Of a DNA stretch of 64,000 bases, positions 8,736 through 17,646 are shown one piece after another. Position 1 is the stretch's first letter. Each line of letters opens with the position of its first letter. Source of the DNA: Chengkuizengella marina (GTDB taxonomy: Bacteria > Bacillota > Bacilli > Paenibacillales > KCTC-33759); assembly GCF_009910845.1 (NCBI RefSeq), contig NZ_SIJB01000016.1, forward strand, positions 25,770 through 89,769, read 5' to 3'. The translations under genes were made by a program, and so were the position numbers. The notes beneath the pieces are model-generated. The model did not search any database. It had not been told where the DNA came from and was given only the letters and a program-made list of their open reading frames with translations.

Positions 8736-9257
8736 TCACTTCGTTTCTTTTTTAGATGTCTGTTTCTTTGCTTTTTTCTGTTCTTTTACATCGTTTACAT
8801 TTTTTATATCAGATCCATCGACTTCTGCAATTGATTGACCAGTTTCAGTTTCAATAAACTTCATTTTCTTAGCATCAAGGCTATTTTCTTTGTATTCTTC
8901 TCTAGCTAGTAATACAATTTTTTCTCTTGTTCCATCGCTTAAGTTAGTTTGAAATACTTCTTTCAGATCATCTAATGACCCTTTTACATACTCTCTAAGA
9001 TCATCACGACTTAAAGCATTTATATCAACAAATTCTGCTTCCTCTAAACCAAGTTCAGTTCTCATTGCTTGACTATCAATATATAAGTAACCTTTCTGAA
9101 TTGTTTTACATGTATTAAAAATATGCCAAATATCTTCAGAATCAAGTTGAGTAAATGTACTAGGTTTTCTTAAGACAGAAGATTTACCATCAGATTTTAC
9201 AATTCCTAGCGCTCCATTAGGCATATTATTGACAACTTTATATTTTTTCTTTGCCAT
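8736..9257 (-). CDS. structural-region protein with lysine-rich tail, unknown function
   Basis: 173 residues after the SD GGAGG. The N-terminus (KKKYKVVNNMPNGALGIVKSDG) is beta-rich and the middle is helical (LSRDDLREYVKGSLDDLKEVF). The last ~20 residues are lysine-rich and probably disordered. Located directly after the capsid gene, so a minor capsid or capsid-stabilising role is plausible, but I do not recognise the family. Confidence 0.5.
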   Translation of the reverse strand: MAKKKYKVVNNMPNGALGIVKSDGKSSVLRKPSTFTQLDSEDIWHIFNTCKTIQKGYLYIDSQAMRTELGLEEAEFVDINALSRDDLREYVKGSLDDLKEVFQTNLSDGTREKIVLLAREEYKENSLDAKKMKFIETETGQSIAEVDGSDIKNVNDVKEQKKAKKQTSKKETK

Positions 9258-9281
9258 TCTTGACCTCCATTTTGAATATTA

Positions 9282-9311
9282 AAAGGAAAGAGAGCAATTT
9301 CTCTTTCCTTT
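9282..9311 (-). terminator. terminator behind the major capsid gene
   Basis: AAAGGAAAGAG and CTCTTTCCTTT form an eleven-pair stem with a short loop, with a T-rich 3' side on the minus strand. Confidence 0.75.
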
Positions 9312-9323
9312 AGTCTTTATCGA

Positions 9324-10295
9324 TTATAATGATGTGTTTTCGTATAGCGCCATGTGATTAACTGCTAAAACTGAAATTCCAGCCTTGCGGTAGTACTCTT
9401 TTGTATAAGACCAATCTTTACCTTGTGATTCTTTAATGTGGAAACCACCTTCTAAAACTATCTTCACTGGTTTATCACCGCCTACAGGCATAAGGTAGGT
9501 ATAACCATCATCTAATACTTTTGCATTGTTAGTCTCATCCTCAAATGTATTTGGCAATTCTACCACGCCACTACCCTTATACATTCCAACGTGTCCCATA
9601 TTTCTGATATCTAGTCTATCTTGTTCGGTAGTCTTATTCCAATCAAATCCAGGGCCATTTGAAATTTCAGATAGTCCCACGCCAGTGCCAATAATCACAG
9701 GTCTGCCATAAGATTGTACTGTCCCTTTTAATTTATCAAACTCTGATTGATTAAAAGTACTATCGGCAAAACGATTAGCATTATTGGTCATTCCAAATGC
9801 ACCAATTAATGCATCTTGAACTCCGGCATATATTTTGTCCATAATAGAATCTGTTAATTTCATAGTTAATTCTGCAAAATCAACTTTTCCTGTAACTAGA
9901 TCTTCGTACTCAACATAAACTGCTCCACCAATAGGTGCAGTCATGGTAGTAAGGGAACCATTATAGATTTTTTGCCTTGGTTGTTCAACGCCTAAAGCAG
10001 TGTAAGCCGAAGTGATTTTCCCATTAGGAACATGCCATTTTTTCGTTACACCGTCTGCAACTGTTTCAACATCGGCAAAGATGCCAAGAGCATTTCTTAA
10101 TTTTATCGGTAATATTTGATTAATTGTTTCCTCAACAATTTCATTTATTAAGATGTAATTTTGACGATAATTTTCTCCTAATTTATTTAGGTATTTACTC
10201 ATACCGTCAGCACGTTGTTCAGGTGTAAATTCTTTATTCGTACTTCTACCAAGTGCCGTATCAACAGCACAGTTTAAAATTCTCTCATTAATCAT
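9324..10295 (-). CDS. major capsid protein (HK97-like fold)
   Basis: 323 residues with SD AAGGAGGAA. The N-terminal helix region (to ~70) is followed by INEIVEETINQILPIKLRNALGIFADVETVADG, then a beta-rich core and the C-terminal DWSYTKEYYRKAGISVLAVNHMALYEN, a P-domain-like ending of phage coat proteins. Own strong SD and a strong terminator suit a highly expressed gene. It sits between the decoration and connector genes and downstream of protease/scaffold, the normal order. In SPbeta terms this corresponds to the yonC region. Confidence 0.8.
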   Translation of the reverse strand: MINERILNCAVDTALGRSTNKEFTPEQRADGMSKYLNKLGENYRQNYILINEIVEETINQILPIKLRNALGIFADVETVADGVTKKWHVPNGKITSAYTALGVEQPRQKIYNGSLTTMTAPIGGAVYVEYEDLVTGKVDFAELTMKLTDSIMDKIYAGVQDALIGAFGMTNNANRFADSTFNQSEFDKLKGTVQSYGRPVIIGTGVGLSEISNGPGFDWNKTTEQDRLDIRNMGHVGMYKGSGVVELPNTFEDETNNAKVLDDGYTYLMPVGGDKPVKIVLEGGFHIKESQGKDWSYTKEYYRKAGISVLAVNHMALYENTSL

Positions 10296-10311
10296 GTATT
10301 AAAATTCCTCC

Positions 10312-10794
10312 TTATTGTTTAACTTTTACTTGAACAGCGTTATCACCATTCAATGTTGTTTTATCAATAACTTCCACAACAGTAGTTGCATTGGCTGGAA
10401 CATCTGCTGGAGCAGTTAAGACTAATGTTCCAGTAGGAGTAGTTCCTAAATCTCCAATTTCAATAGAATCGAAGTCTCCCCTTGCATTTGCTACACCTGT
10501 ATATGCTATTTTTGTTACAGTGAAGAGATCGCCTACTGGTAATGTGAATGTACGCGGATGTAAATTTGATCCAGCCTTATTAACAAAGTCACCTTCATTC
10601 ATTGAGTCGTATTGATAAGCTACAGAAGCCACTAGTACCACATCGTCTGTAACTGCTGTAGGTGCCAACAATTCTCCATTTACCTCATCTTGCACTGCAA
10701 ATGTACCATTTTCAAAATCTACTTTCGCTTTTAATCGACCATCTGGTGTTCCAGAAATACGATCTAATCTGCAAATTCCATATTTATTTGCCAT
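10312..10794 (-). CDS. capsid decoration-type protein
   Basis: 160 residues, beta-rich, beginning MANKYGICRLDRISGTPDGRLKAKVDFENG. Residues ~50-115 form a second beta-strand set (LHPRTFTLPVGDLFTVTKIAYTG). The C-terminal APADVPANATTVVEVIDKTTL resembles a small Ig-like end. Position between scaffold/protease and capsid is that of head decoration or stabilisation proteins. The exact family is not recognised. Confidence 0.55.
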   Translation of the reverse strand: MANKYGICRLDRISGTPDGRLKAKVDFENGTFAVQDEVNGELLAPTAVTDDVVLVASVAYQYDSMNEGDFVNKAGSNLHPRTFTLPVGDLFTVTKIAYTGVANARGDFDSIEIGDLGTTPTGTLVLTAPADVPANATTVVEVIDKTTLNGDNAVQVKVKQ

Positions 10795-10812
10795 TAAAAT
10801 AACACTCCTTAT

Positions 10813-10830
10813 TTATTTTATTTATCATTT
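10813..10830 (-). promoter_or_regulatory. element B copy (AAATGATAAATAAAATAA)
   Basis: Minus-strand 18-mer immediately after the protease/scaffold stop and before the SD of the decoration gene. It differs from the 20.5-kb operator at two positions; no -10/-35 is evident around it. Confidence 0.45.
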
Positions 10831-10831
10831 A

Positions 10832-11314
10832 TTACATGTTGAATTGAGTTAATTGATCTCCACCTAAATCTTTTTGATCATCAACAGAGAAGTAATTTTC
10901 TTTATTCTTATTATTATTTAAGATAATTCTTTCTTTATATTTAGCAGCCATAATTTCGTTAATAAGAGCTTTTACCTTCTCTGGCTCTTTTTCAGTAGCC
11001 ACTTGATTTATTTTACTCAACTCATCTTCACTTAAACTTACTTTAACCTCGTTAATCAAAGTTTCAATCTTACCTTTATTCTCTTTTTCAACTACATTAT
11101 CTTTAAACTTATTTAGTTCCTTAACCTCTGCTGTTAATGTATCCTTCTCTTTTCCTAACTGTACAATAGTTTCGTTTGCTTCATTAAGTTTTACTGACAC
11201 TTCATCTTTCTCCGATGTTAATGTTTCCACCTGTTGTTTAAGATTTTCACTTTCAATTAATAGAGATTTATTTTCTTCAATTACCTTATTAATATCTATA
11301 TTTTGATTTTCCAT
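10832..11314 (-). CDS. nested scaffold protein (internal in-frame start)
   Basis: 160-residue product in the same frame as the C-terminus of the larger gene, starting at ATG 11314 (MENQNIDINKVIEENK). A strong SD (AAGAAGGAG) lies seven bases upstream, inside the coding sequence. It is almost wholly coiled coil with acidic/basic heptads to residue ~120, then a KVKALINEIMAAKYKERI segment and a polar tail. Scaffolds are known to be made this way in lambda and P2-like phages; expression here is inferred. Confidence 0.6.
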   Translation of the reverse strand: MENQNIDINKVIEENKSLLIESENLKQQVETLTSEKDEVSVKLNEANETIVQLGKEKDTLTAEVKELNKFKDNVVEKENKGKIETLINEVKVSLSEDELSKINQVATEKEPEKVKALINEIMAAKYKERIILNNNKNKENYFSVDDQKDLGGDQLTQFNM

Positions 11315-11983
11315 ATTATAAACTCCTTCTTTATTATTGTTCTTCGTTTTATCATCCGATAAAATATCTGTTTTATTGCTCAATTTATCACCACCTTTCA
11401 ATGAATCATTTAACTCTGAAGCTAATTTTAAAACTGTAGATTCTGGTTCAGCAGGAAAACTTACAATACAATCTGACATCAAGTGATTATTGGGACTGGC
11501 ACCAACAATTAGATGATTGTTTTCATCAATTGTATAATCTGATACAAATGCTTCTACAGACAGATTTAATCCAATAGGGGATTGATATAATTCCATCAAC
11601 ATAGTAACTAAATCTTCATTTCTTTTAGAGACCCTCGCTTTTCCATGAAGTTCTGCTATATTATTTGAATCATACTTTTTCTCAAAAGAAACATAGGATC
11701 CAATTTGTTCAGAATAAAATTTCTTTACAATTTTTGAATAATTATGTTTCAAATTTAAGAAGTCTTCGGACATCAATTTTTCAGCATCAACAACAATAGG
11801 AAGACCTACATATTTCTTCTGATTCTCAACAATCTCATCTATAAAATCTTCTTGAAAAAAATAACCATTAAGATTAGGCGAATTTTTCAACAACAAAATA
11901 TCTAATTCCATAAATAAGTCATTCGAATTAGATTCATTTAAGATAGTTTTAGTTGAATTAAAAAGTAATCTTTTATTTTTCAA
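10832..11983 (-). CDS. prohead protease-scaffold fusion
   Basis: 383 residues from TTG 11983 (SD GGAGGTGG). The N-terminal ~210 residues resemble phage prohead proteases: PNLNGYFFQEDFIDEIV, then GLNLSVEAFVSDYTID and NHLMSDCIVSFPAEP. The C-terminal ~160 residues are a long charged coiled coil (ESLLIESENLKQQVETLTS...), as in scaffolds, ending with MAAKYKERI. An internal SD plus ATG at 11314 marks a nested scaffold gene, as in lambda C/Nu3. The linker (KLSNKTDILSDDKTKNNNKEG) looks disordered and its DNA holds a perfect element A copy. Confidence 0.7.
   Translation of the reverse strand: MKNKRLLFNSTKTILNESNSNDLFMELDILLLKNSPNLNGYFFQEDFIDEIVENQKKYVGLPIVVDAEKLMSEDFLNLKHNYSKIVKKFYSEQIGSYVSFEKKYDSNNIAELHGKARVSKRNEDLVTMLMELYQSPIGLNLSVEAFVSDYTIDENNHLIVGASPNNHLMSDCIVSFPAEPESTVLKLASELNDSLKGGDKLSNKTDILSDDKTKNNNKEGVYNMENQNIDINKVIEENKSLLIESENLKQQVETLTSEKDEVSVKLNEANETIVQLGKEKDTLTAEVKELNKFKDNVVEKENKGKIETLINEVKVSLSEDELSKINQVATEKEPEKVKALINEIMAAKYKERIILNNNKNKENYFSVDDQKDLGGDQLTQFNM
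11359..11376 (-). promoter_or_regulatory. palindromic element A3 inside the protease-scaffold gene
   Basis: Minus strand ATAAAA CAGATA TTTTAT followed by CGGATGA, the full consensus. It lies 45 bases before the nested scaffold start and within coding sequence, so it probably drives or controls the nested gene. Confidence 0.6.
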
Positions 11984-12003
11984 TATTCCACCTCCTTTCT
12001 AAA

Positions 12004-13509
12004 CTAAGCAGAAGGCCTCGGGCTAAAATTACCCCCATTACTTTGTGATTTTTCTGTGTTTTCTCCACCTTCTCCTGTGCCATTTGGTTTACCTACGTCT
12101 TTTGCTGACGTTGTAAAAGAGGTTGCTAACGCTTCGAATTTATCTTTATAATCAAGATTGTTTTCAACTGTTAAAATATCCATGTATTCTTCTAAATTAA
12201 ACCCTCTGGCGGAAATACTAGGAGAGAGTGAACCTCCTTTATCCAATAAACCGTCAAAAATCTTAATCATTTTCTCACGGTTTTGCGAAGTAATCCCTAA
12301 AAAACGAGCTTTAAACTGATATTGACCTCCAGTTGTAAGTTGTTTAAATTTCCTATTCAACCATATGGACTCTATTTGTTTCATAATCTTCATTACGGTG
12401 TTTGAGATAACATCAATATTTAAAACTCCAGTAGAAAAATTTCCACCTTTTAATGCGCCTTCACCAATACCTGCAGACACCAAAACATCACCCTGAACTT
12501 CTTTCATCTTTCCTTTTTCTAAACCAGACAATTCCAAAGGGATATTTTCAAACTTAGTACCGCCTAACACTGTTAAGCAACCAACATTAGGTGGTAATAA
12601 TTTTTTCAAATTATTGTGTGATAAATTTATTTCTTCTTCCCCTAAAATTGAATTTCCATCTTTATCTACTGGTAATTGTTGAACAACTATTTTTCTCTTT
12701 TGAGAACTGATAATCGCCCGATCTAATTCTCTAATCTCATCATAAAAGAGGATATCGTCTATACTTCCAAACAGCATTCCGATACCCTCTTTGCTTTCTA
12801 AATTAGATCCTATTTTCAATGTATAAGTTTTATCCGACGGGAGTGTTCTCCAATTTAATTCATCTGATATCAATTCATTTGGATTGTCTATTTTACGTTT
12901 ATAATCCATATATAAACTTTTAAAAACAGAATCAAAACCATTAAGTTGCATATTTCTTTCACGTATGTTTTGGAATTTATCAAAATATCTAAAATCAAAC
13001 TGTATTATTGGATTTCCATCGAAGCTAATTCCTATAATCCTAGTATAGTCTAATGGAAGTGGTTGGATATAACTTCCACGATCATATGCTGAATATCTAC
13101 CATATTTCACAAGTTTAAAAAATATATCTTCTAGAGTAATTTCGAAATTGCAATTCCATAAATAATTAGAAACAGATGATTGTTTTTCTTTAAATTTTTC
13201 TTCATCGAATTTTTCTTTATTTTTGATATGGGGTAAAATCACATGCTCGTTTGAAGCCAAATTCTTAATTGTGTCTACTAACCTTCTATAAATACCATTT
13301 GTGCTATAGAGATAATCAGATGTCTCACGAAGTTGCTTTGCATTCTTTACATGATTAGAAAGTAATTTTCGTATATTTTTTGTTGTATATTTTACTTCCT
13401 CAAACCTTTCAGTGAAATCATAGTAGCTAGAAGTGTATGGGGTGTAAGCTAGTTCTGCAGTAATGACTTTTCCTGTACTATTCTTTTGAATATTAACTAC
13501 TTCAGACAT
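12004..13509 (-). CDS. phage portal protein
   Basis: 501 residues from ATG 13509 (five bases after AAGGAGG). Portal hallmarks are: the N-terminal LRETSDYLYSTNGIYRRLVDTIKNLAS, a central FSTGVLNIDVISNTVMKIMKQIESIWLNRKF helix, which matches the portal stem and crown region, and a C-terminal disordered Gly/Asn-rich tail. Located between TerL and the protease as expected; its length is close to what I recall for SPbeta YonE. It would form the dodecameric DNA gate at the capsid vertex. Confidence 0.75.
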   Translation of the reverse strand: MSEVVNIQKNSTGKVITAELAYTPYTSSYYDFTERFEEVKYTTKNIRKLLSNHVKNAKQLRETSDYLYSTNGIYRRLVDTIKNLASNEHVILPHIKNKEKFDEEKFKEKQSSVSNYLWNCNFEITLEDIFFKLVKYGRYSAYDRGSYIQPLPLDYTRIIGISFDGNPIIQFDFRYFDKFQNIRERNMQLNGFDSVFKSLYMDYKRKIDNPNELISDELNWRTLPSDKTYTLKIGSNLESKEGIGMLFGSIDDILFYDEIRELDRAIISSQKRKIVVQQLPVDKDGNSILGEEEINLSHNNLKKLLPPNVGCLTVLGGTKFENIPLELSGLEKGKMKEVQGDVLVSAGIGEGALKGGNFSTGVLNIDVISNTVMKIMKQIESIWLNRKFKQLTTGGQYQFKARFLGITSQNREKMIKIFDGLLDKGGSLSPSISARGFNLEEYMDILTVENNLDYKDKFEALATSFTTSAKDVGKPNGTGEGGENTEKSQSNGGNFSPRPSA

Positions 13510-13524
13510 CATTTCCTCCTTTCT

Positions 13525-16500
13525 TTAGTTATATAAAAATATTAGTTTCTTCTTATCTTTCTTCGTATTTTTATCTTCAAATTGTTTAATATACCATAAC
13601 CCGTAAGCAAGAGCGCTGTATCTGTCTTTGTCAATTTTCTTAGTCACTCTTTCAACTGTATATTTTCCACTAGGTAATTTTTTCATTTTTAAATTCGCGA
13701 TCTCTTCAAGAAGAAAATCAGTTTGCAAATGAGGAAGAACGTTGTTCTTAAAATAGTCAGCATCTGACACATCGTAACCTGAGTCTTGCCTTTTCTCTAA
13801 TAATTGAAGCTTCTTACTTTCGATCATATCGATAAAATTAATTATAATGTCACTGTTGATGCCTTGAGCATGTAAATCATAAAGTATTTTTTCTGCACCT
13901 TCTAATTCAGGCTCTCTTTCATTATTAATAGTATTCCAACAGCCCAATGAATCCCCTGTGAGAGGATCAGTCGTTTCTTTAAGAGCTTCATCAACAATCG
14001 CAGATCCTAGTCCATTTCCATCAACAACAACTGCTTTGGCATTATACATGTTTTTTATCCTTTTTAATTCAACCGTTTGTGCAGTAAAATTTAAACCATT
14101 AGGTAGATTAATTAAATTTACTATCTTTATTTGAGTTATTTTCTCGTTTTTGTTTCGTTTTAATTTAAAAACAACTATACATGATTGGTTATTATTTTGA
14201 CTCTCGCTTCTCGCTACATCCATTGATACTATATATTCAGATTTTCCATCACCTTTTAGTTCGGGCTTAACTAATGTTCTCAAGTCCATAACTTTGTTCA
14301 TATCAATTAAGGCCCCGTCCGTTGCACCCACCCACCTAGATTGGTAATTCATGGCAAAAAATGTGGGGGACAACCTTGCTTTTTTGTCTAAAATCTGAGA
14401 TTTCGTTTCTCCACGTCCATATGAACAAGCTAACTGCCAATCTGATCCAATTACTATCTTCCCTTTTAACTCGGCCATATCTTTAACCATTTCTATATTT
14501 CTTTCGTATTCATCAGATCCACGAAACCAACTTGTTGTAAAGAAATTAATTTGACCATTTAGTTCTTCAGGATTAACAAGAGCCTGCTTTCCTATAGTTC
14601 TTCTCGGAACATTGACTACAGGTTCAAGCACATCATCAAAAAGAGCAGCATTTAACTGTGCTGCTTCTTCAACATTTAATCTTTTTCTTCTTTGCCCTTT
14701 AGAACTTTGATTGTTTGCTAGTGTGTCTATTCGTCCACCAGATGTAAAATTCGCTTCAATAGTATCTTTACTATATCTATAACTGGTGATTTCATTTGAG
14801 ATTAGTGGGTAAAATTTAATAATTTCTCTATGTTTTTCATTTACAAGCTTTGCTGCATTTTCCTTAGTTTGTGCAGTCATCGACAACTCAATATCAGGAA
14901 AGAAGATAGCTGTATGGTACATACCCATTACTTCCAACAGTGTATTATGACTTACAAATCCATTTGAAATAAAAGAATTACTGTTTGGCACAGACAAATC
15001 ATAAACATGATTATTACTATTTTTTATATCTGAGACTTTGGAGAAAAAGTAATTTAAATTAAAAAACTCGACTAATTCTTCATATCCTTTACATTCTGAA
15101 GAATCATCGAGCGAAATCAGATATTTTAGTTTCTCATAGGTTAACTGGTTGTCTCCTTTGAGAACATGGTACACCTTGTCTCTAATACGGTAATTATAAC
15201 TAGTTTTGTGTTTTATACTAGCACAGAATTCGTTTATCAACTCTTTTTGATATGGTATGACATCTTTGTTAGGATTTCTCTTTTTCTCGCATAGTTTAAC
15301 AAGTTTTACCTGTTTTCTCTTACACGAAAATCCTATGTGTTTTAAATATAAGTCCATATTTTTCCCATATATCATTATTTTATAATGACTAGTTTTATAT
15401 TGTTTGTTATAACGTTTTTTTCTCGTAGACATAATACCAAAATTCAATAATATTGTTTGAATCTGTTTAGATAATTTTTTAGACGCAGTGCAGTATTCTA
15501 TATATGTGTTTGATAGACCTCCATCTGTATCAAATAGACCTTTTATAAATGAAGCAACTACTTTTTTAGGAGCATTAAGTACACACTTAGGAACCTCTTT
15601 ATTAAATGAGTCAGCAACCTCCAACCCAATTTGTTTAAAATATTCACGGACAAATCTGCTATTTATTAAGTAGTCTATCGGATAATCTTTTTTAGGTTTG
15701 ACAACTACACCTAGACGATTCTCCATAAAATTTTTATAATTCTCTACTATATCTTCATCAGTATTCGTAAAACAAATTGAATAATTCCTAGTTATACATC
15801 CGTCACCTATCAAATATCCAAGTATTAGTCCGAACTCTTCATCTAAATTTTTAATTATATTGCATTTTTTTCTTTCAACTTTCCATCTACTACTATTACT
15901 AAAATCATTAAGATAGCTATCCATATCAATATTTAAATCAGTTTTATTTCCCCAAACGTCATTATTTCTGTTTATTGCTAAATAATCTCCAATTTCGATA
16001 TCTTCAGAAATTTTCCATTCTAAACAGCCTCTCTTGTTCATAACCAATAAAGGATGGTTTAAGCTATTTTCAACTTCATACCCTTCCTCAGTTATAATTT
16101 TCTTAGTAGGTTGATACCCACTGTAAACTCCAGCATTAGTACTTTCTAACTGTCCATGTCTGTTTACTAAGTTAATGTTAGATGAAATATAGAATTCTTT
16201 TCCATGGCTCGCAAAATTAAAAAACTCACCTAACTCTTTAATTCCTTCATTTGTAAATAAAAGTGTATCTCCACTTTGGCATTTTCCATATCCCCTTGGG
16301 AATACGCCATAAGTTGAAATAAACCTCGCTAGACTCCTAAAGAACACCCTTTGATCCATATCTAATCTAATACCACCAGTTTCAGGCGTTATCAGATCCC
16401 ACCACAAGTCAGGATTCCATCTTGCCCAGCTAACAAAATCAATATATTTATTTAAGTTTCTTTCAAAATTGGTAGACTCCTGAATGCCTCTAGCCTCAAC

Positions 16501-16587
16501 AGCAGGATTAAAAGCAGGTTCATTTACATCAAAACGATCATTTTTATGTTTTGCATTTTTCGATTGAAAATTTTTATATGAAGGCAT
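13525..16587 (-). CDS. terminase large subunit (TerL) interrupted by a LAGLIDADG intein
   Basis: 1020 residues from ATG 16587, which overlaps the upstream gene. The precursor holds TerL in two exteins. Residue 103 is Cys, directly after FPRGYGK, and opens an intein of 446 residues (14944-16281) ending in VSHN; the C-extein resumes at Thr 549. Splicing restores a Walker A of the PRGYGKT type. The intein has homing endonuclease motifs LGYLIGDG (~residue 254) and GLFDTDGG (~349). The C-extein carries RLNVEEAAQ (Walker B-like) and nuclease segments SMDVARSE and VVDGNGLG. The enzyme packages DNA; without splicing the ATPase would be dead. Confidence 0.9.
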   Translation of the reverse strand: MPSYKNFQSKNAKHKNDRFDVNEPAFNPAVEARGIQESTNFERNLNKYIDFVSWARWNPDLWWDLITPETGGIRLDMDQRVFFRSLARFISTYGVFPRGYGKCQSGDTLLFTNEGIKELGEFFNFASHGKEFYISSNINLVNRHGQLESTNAGVYSGYQPTKKIITEEGYEVENSLNHPLLVMNKRGCLEWKISEDIEIGDYLAINRNNDVWGNKTDLNIDMDSYLNDFSNSSRWKVERKKCNIIKNLDEEFGLILGYLIGDGCITRNYSICFTNTDEDIVENYKNFMENRLGVVVKPKKDYPIDYLINSRFVREYFKQIGLEVADSFNKEVPKCVLNAPKKVVASFIKGLFDTDGGLSNTYIEYCTASKKLSKQIQTILLNFGIMSTRKKRYNKQYKTSHYKIMIYGKNMDLYLKHIGFSCKRKQVKLVKLCEKKRNPNKDVIPYQKELINEFCASIKHKTSYNYRIRDKVYHVLKGDNQLTYEKLKYLISLDDSSECKGYEELVEFFNLNYFFSKVSDIKNSNNHVYDLSVPNSNSFISNGFVSHNTLLEVMGMYHTAIFFPDIELSMTAQTKENAAKLVNEKHREIIKFYPLISNEITSYRYSKDTIEANFTSGGRIDTLANNQSSKGQRRKRLNVEEAAQLNAALFDDVLEPVVNVPRRTIGKQALVNPEELNGQINFFTTSWFRGSDEYERNIEMVKDMAELKGKIVIGSDWQLACSYGRGETKSQILDKKARLSPTFFAMNYQSRWVGATDGALIDMNKVMDLRTLVKPELKGDGKSEYIVSMDVARSESQNNNQSCIVVFKLKRNKNEKITQIKIVNLINLPNGLNFTAQTVELKRIKNMYNAKAVVVDGNGLGSAIVDEALKETTDPLTGDSLGCWNTINNEREPELEGAEKILYDLHAQGINSDIIINFIDMIESKKLQLLEKRQDSGYDVSDADYFKNNVLPHLQTDFLLEEIANLKMKKLPSGKYTVERVTKKIDKDRYSALAYGLWYIKQFEDKNTKKDKKKLIFLYN
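14944..16281 (-). mobile_element. intein with LAGLIDADG homing endonuclease in the TerL Walker A motif
   Basis: 446 codons. It begins with CQSGDTLLF (block A, nucleophile Cys), has a block B-like NHPLLV, two dodecapeptide endonuclease motifs (blocks C and E) and ends NGFVSHN followed by Thr (blocks F/G). The His-Asn end and the Thr+1 of the extein support protein splicing. Insertion in an invariant ATPase loop is typical for inteins because it hinders clean loss. Confidence 0.9.
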
Positions 16588-17521
16588 CGAAATCACCGCC
16601 TTCGTCTGCCTCATACTCCTTTTTTCTTTCCTCATAGAACTGATATATATCTTCATAAGGCACTAAGGGAAGTCCCTGTAAATCTCTTATATAATTGATA
16701 TAGCACCAAAGAGTAAAATCAACTTTGTCTTGAGGTTTCTCTTTGAATTTCGGAAGTATTGGGATTACATCAATTGCCTGTTCTATAGCTCTTACAAGCT
16801 GGCCAAACCCATCTAAACCATCTGATAAGTCTGATTTTGTTAACTGCGAAGGATTAATTTTTGCATCCTGTGCTGCCTTCTGAGCTAAATCTCCCCACGA
16901 TTTTGCAGTTTTTACATCTCCTTCTGCAGTAGCTAATTCTTCCTTTACTCGGTATCGAATATAAGTCAGTAATGACTCTGTATGCATTGCTGTTTTTTCT
17001 GGATAATTATTCTTTAATTGATGATACTTTTTTTCAAAAGAACGGTACTCAATTTCTTGATAACCTTCTCCCCATTTATCTATAATTTCGTGAGTTACAA
17101 GAAATTTTTCTCTCTGGGTATCTTCATCTTCTTCTAATGAATCGAAATATATTTTTTCACTTTGCTGTTTCTCTTCTTCTTTTTGTTTCGCTTCCTCAGT
17201 CTCAGCGAAGACACTATCTTCCCATCCCTTACCCTTCAATCCTTTCAAAGCGTTTGCCATAGATAAATATCTGCCTAAAGTATCTTTTTCACCATTAGTA
17301 GCTTTTTCCCAGCATTCAAAATGAAAAGGAATATCCAGTCTTTTAAATAATGTAAACACTGTTTCTTTATCATCGTAATCAATCATACTTCTTAAACATT
17401 GCTTACATGTAGGGATAAATCCATCATATAAATTATTACTCGATTTATAAAAATTTGTCGGTGCTGCTTTATCCTTTTTACACTTAGCACACTTTACATA
17501 TTCTTGTACCTTCTTACTCAT
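16574..17521 (-). CDS. TerL-adjacent zinc-finger protein, candidate terminase small subunit
   Basis: 315 residues from ATG 17521 (SD GAGGTGGGGG). The N-terminus has C-x2-C ... C-x2-C (VKCAKCKKDK ... PTCKQCLRS), followed by acidic KE-rich helices (~95-140) and a helical domain to the end. It overlaps TerL by 14 bases and is transcribed with it, so a packaging or DNA-recognition role is likely. The zinc ribbon at this position matches what I recall for SPbeta yonG/yonH-like genes. The classical HTH of small terminases is not obvious, hence the caution. Confidence 0.55.
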   Translation of the reverse strand: MSKKVQEYVKCAKCKKDKAAPTNFYKSSNNLYDGFIPTCKQCLRSMIDYDDKETVFTLFKRLDIPFHFECWEKATNGEKDTLGRYLSMANALKGLKGKGWEDSVFAETEEAKQKEEEKQQSEKIYFDSLEEDEDTQREKFLVTHEIIDKWGEGYQEIEYRSFEKKYHQLKNNYPEKTAMHTESLLTYIRYRVKEELATAEGDVKTAKSWGDLAQKAAQDAKINPSQLTKSDLSDGLDGFGQLVRAIEQAIDVIPILPKFKEKPQDKVDFTLWCYINYIRDLQGLPLVPYEDIYQFYEERKKEYEADEGGDFDAFI

Positions 17522-17548
17522 ATCCCCCACCTCTCTCTAGCAAAAAAT

Positions 17549-17574
17549 GACAAGGAAAGGAGTTAAACCTTGTC
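17549..17574 (-). terminator. terminator after the phosphoesterase gene
   Basis: GACAAGG and CCTTGTC with a 12-base loop; on the minus strand a run of six T follows. Confidence 0.65.
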
Positions 17575-17646
17575 CAACTAAAAAAGACACGATCCTTAAT
17601 GCCTAAAACGACTACTTGTACGTCTTTAGCACGAATCATGCCTATT

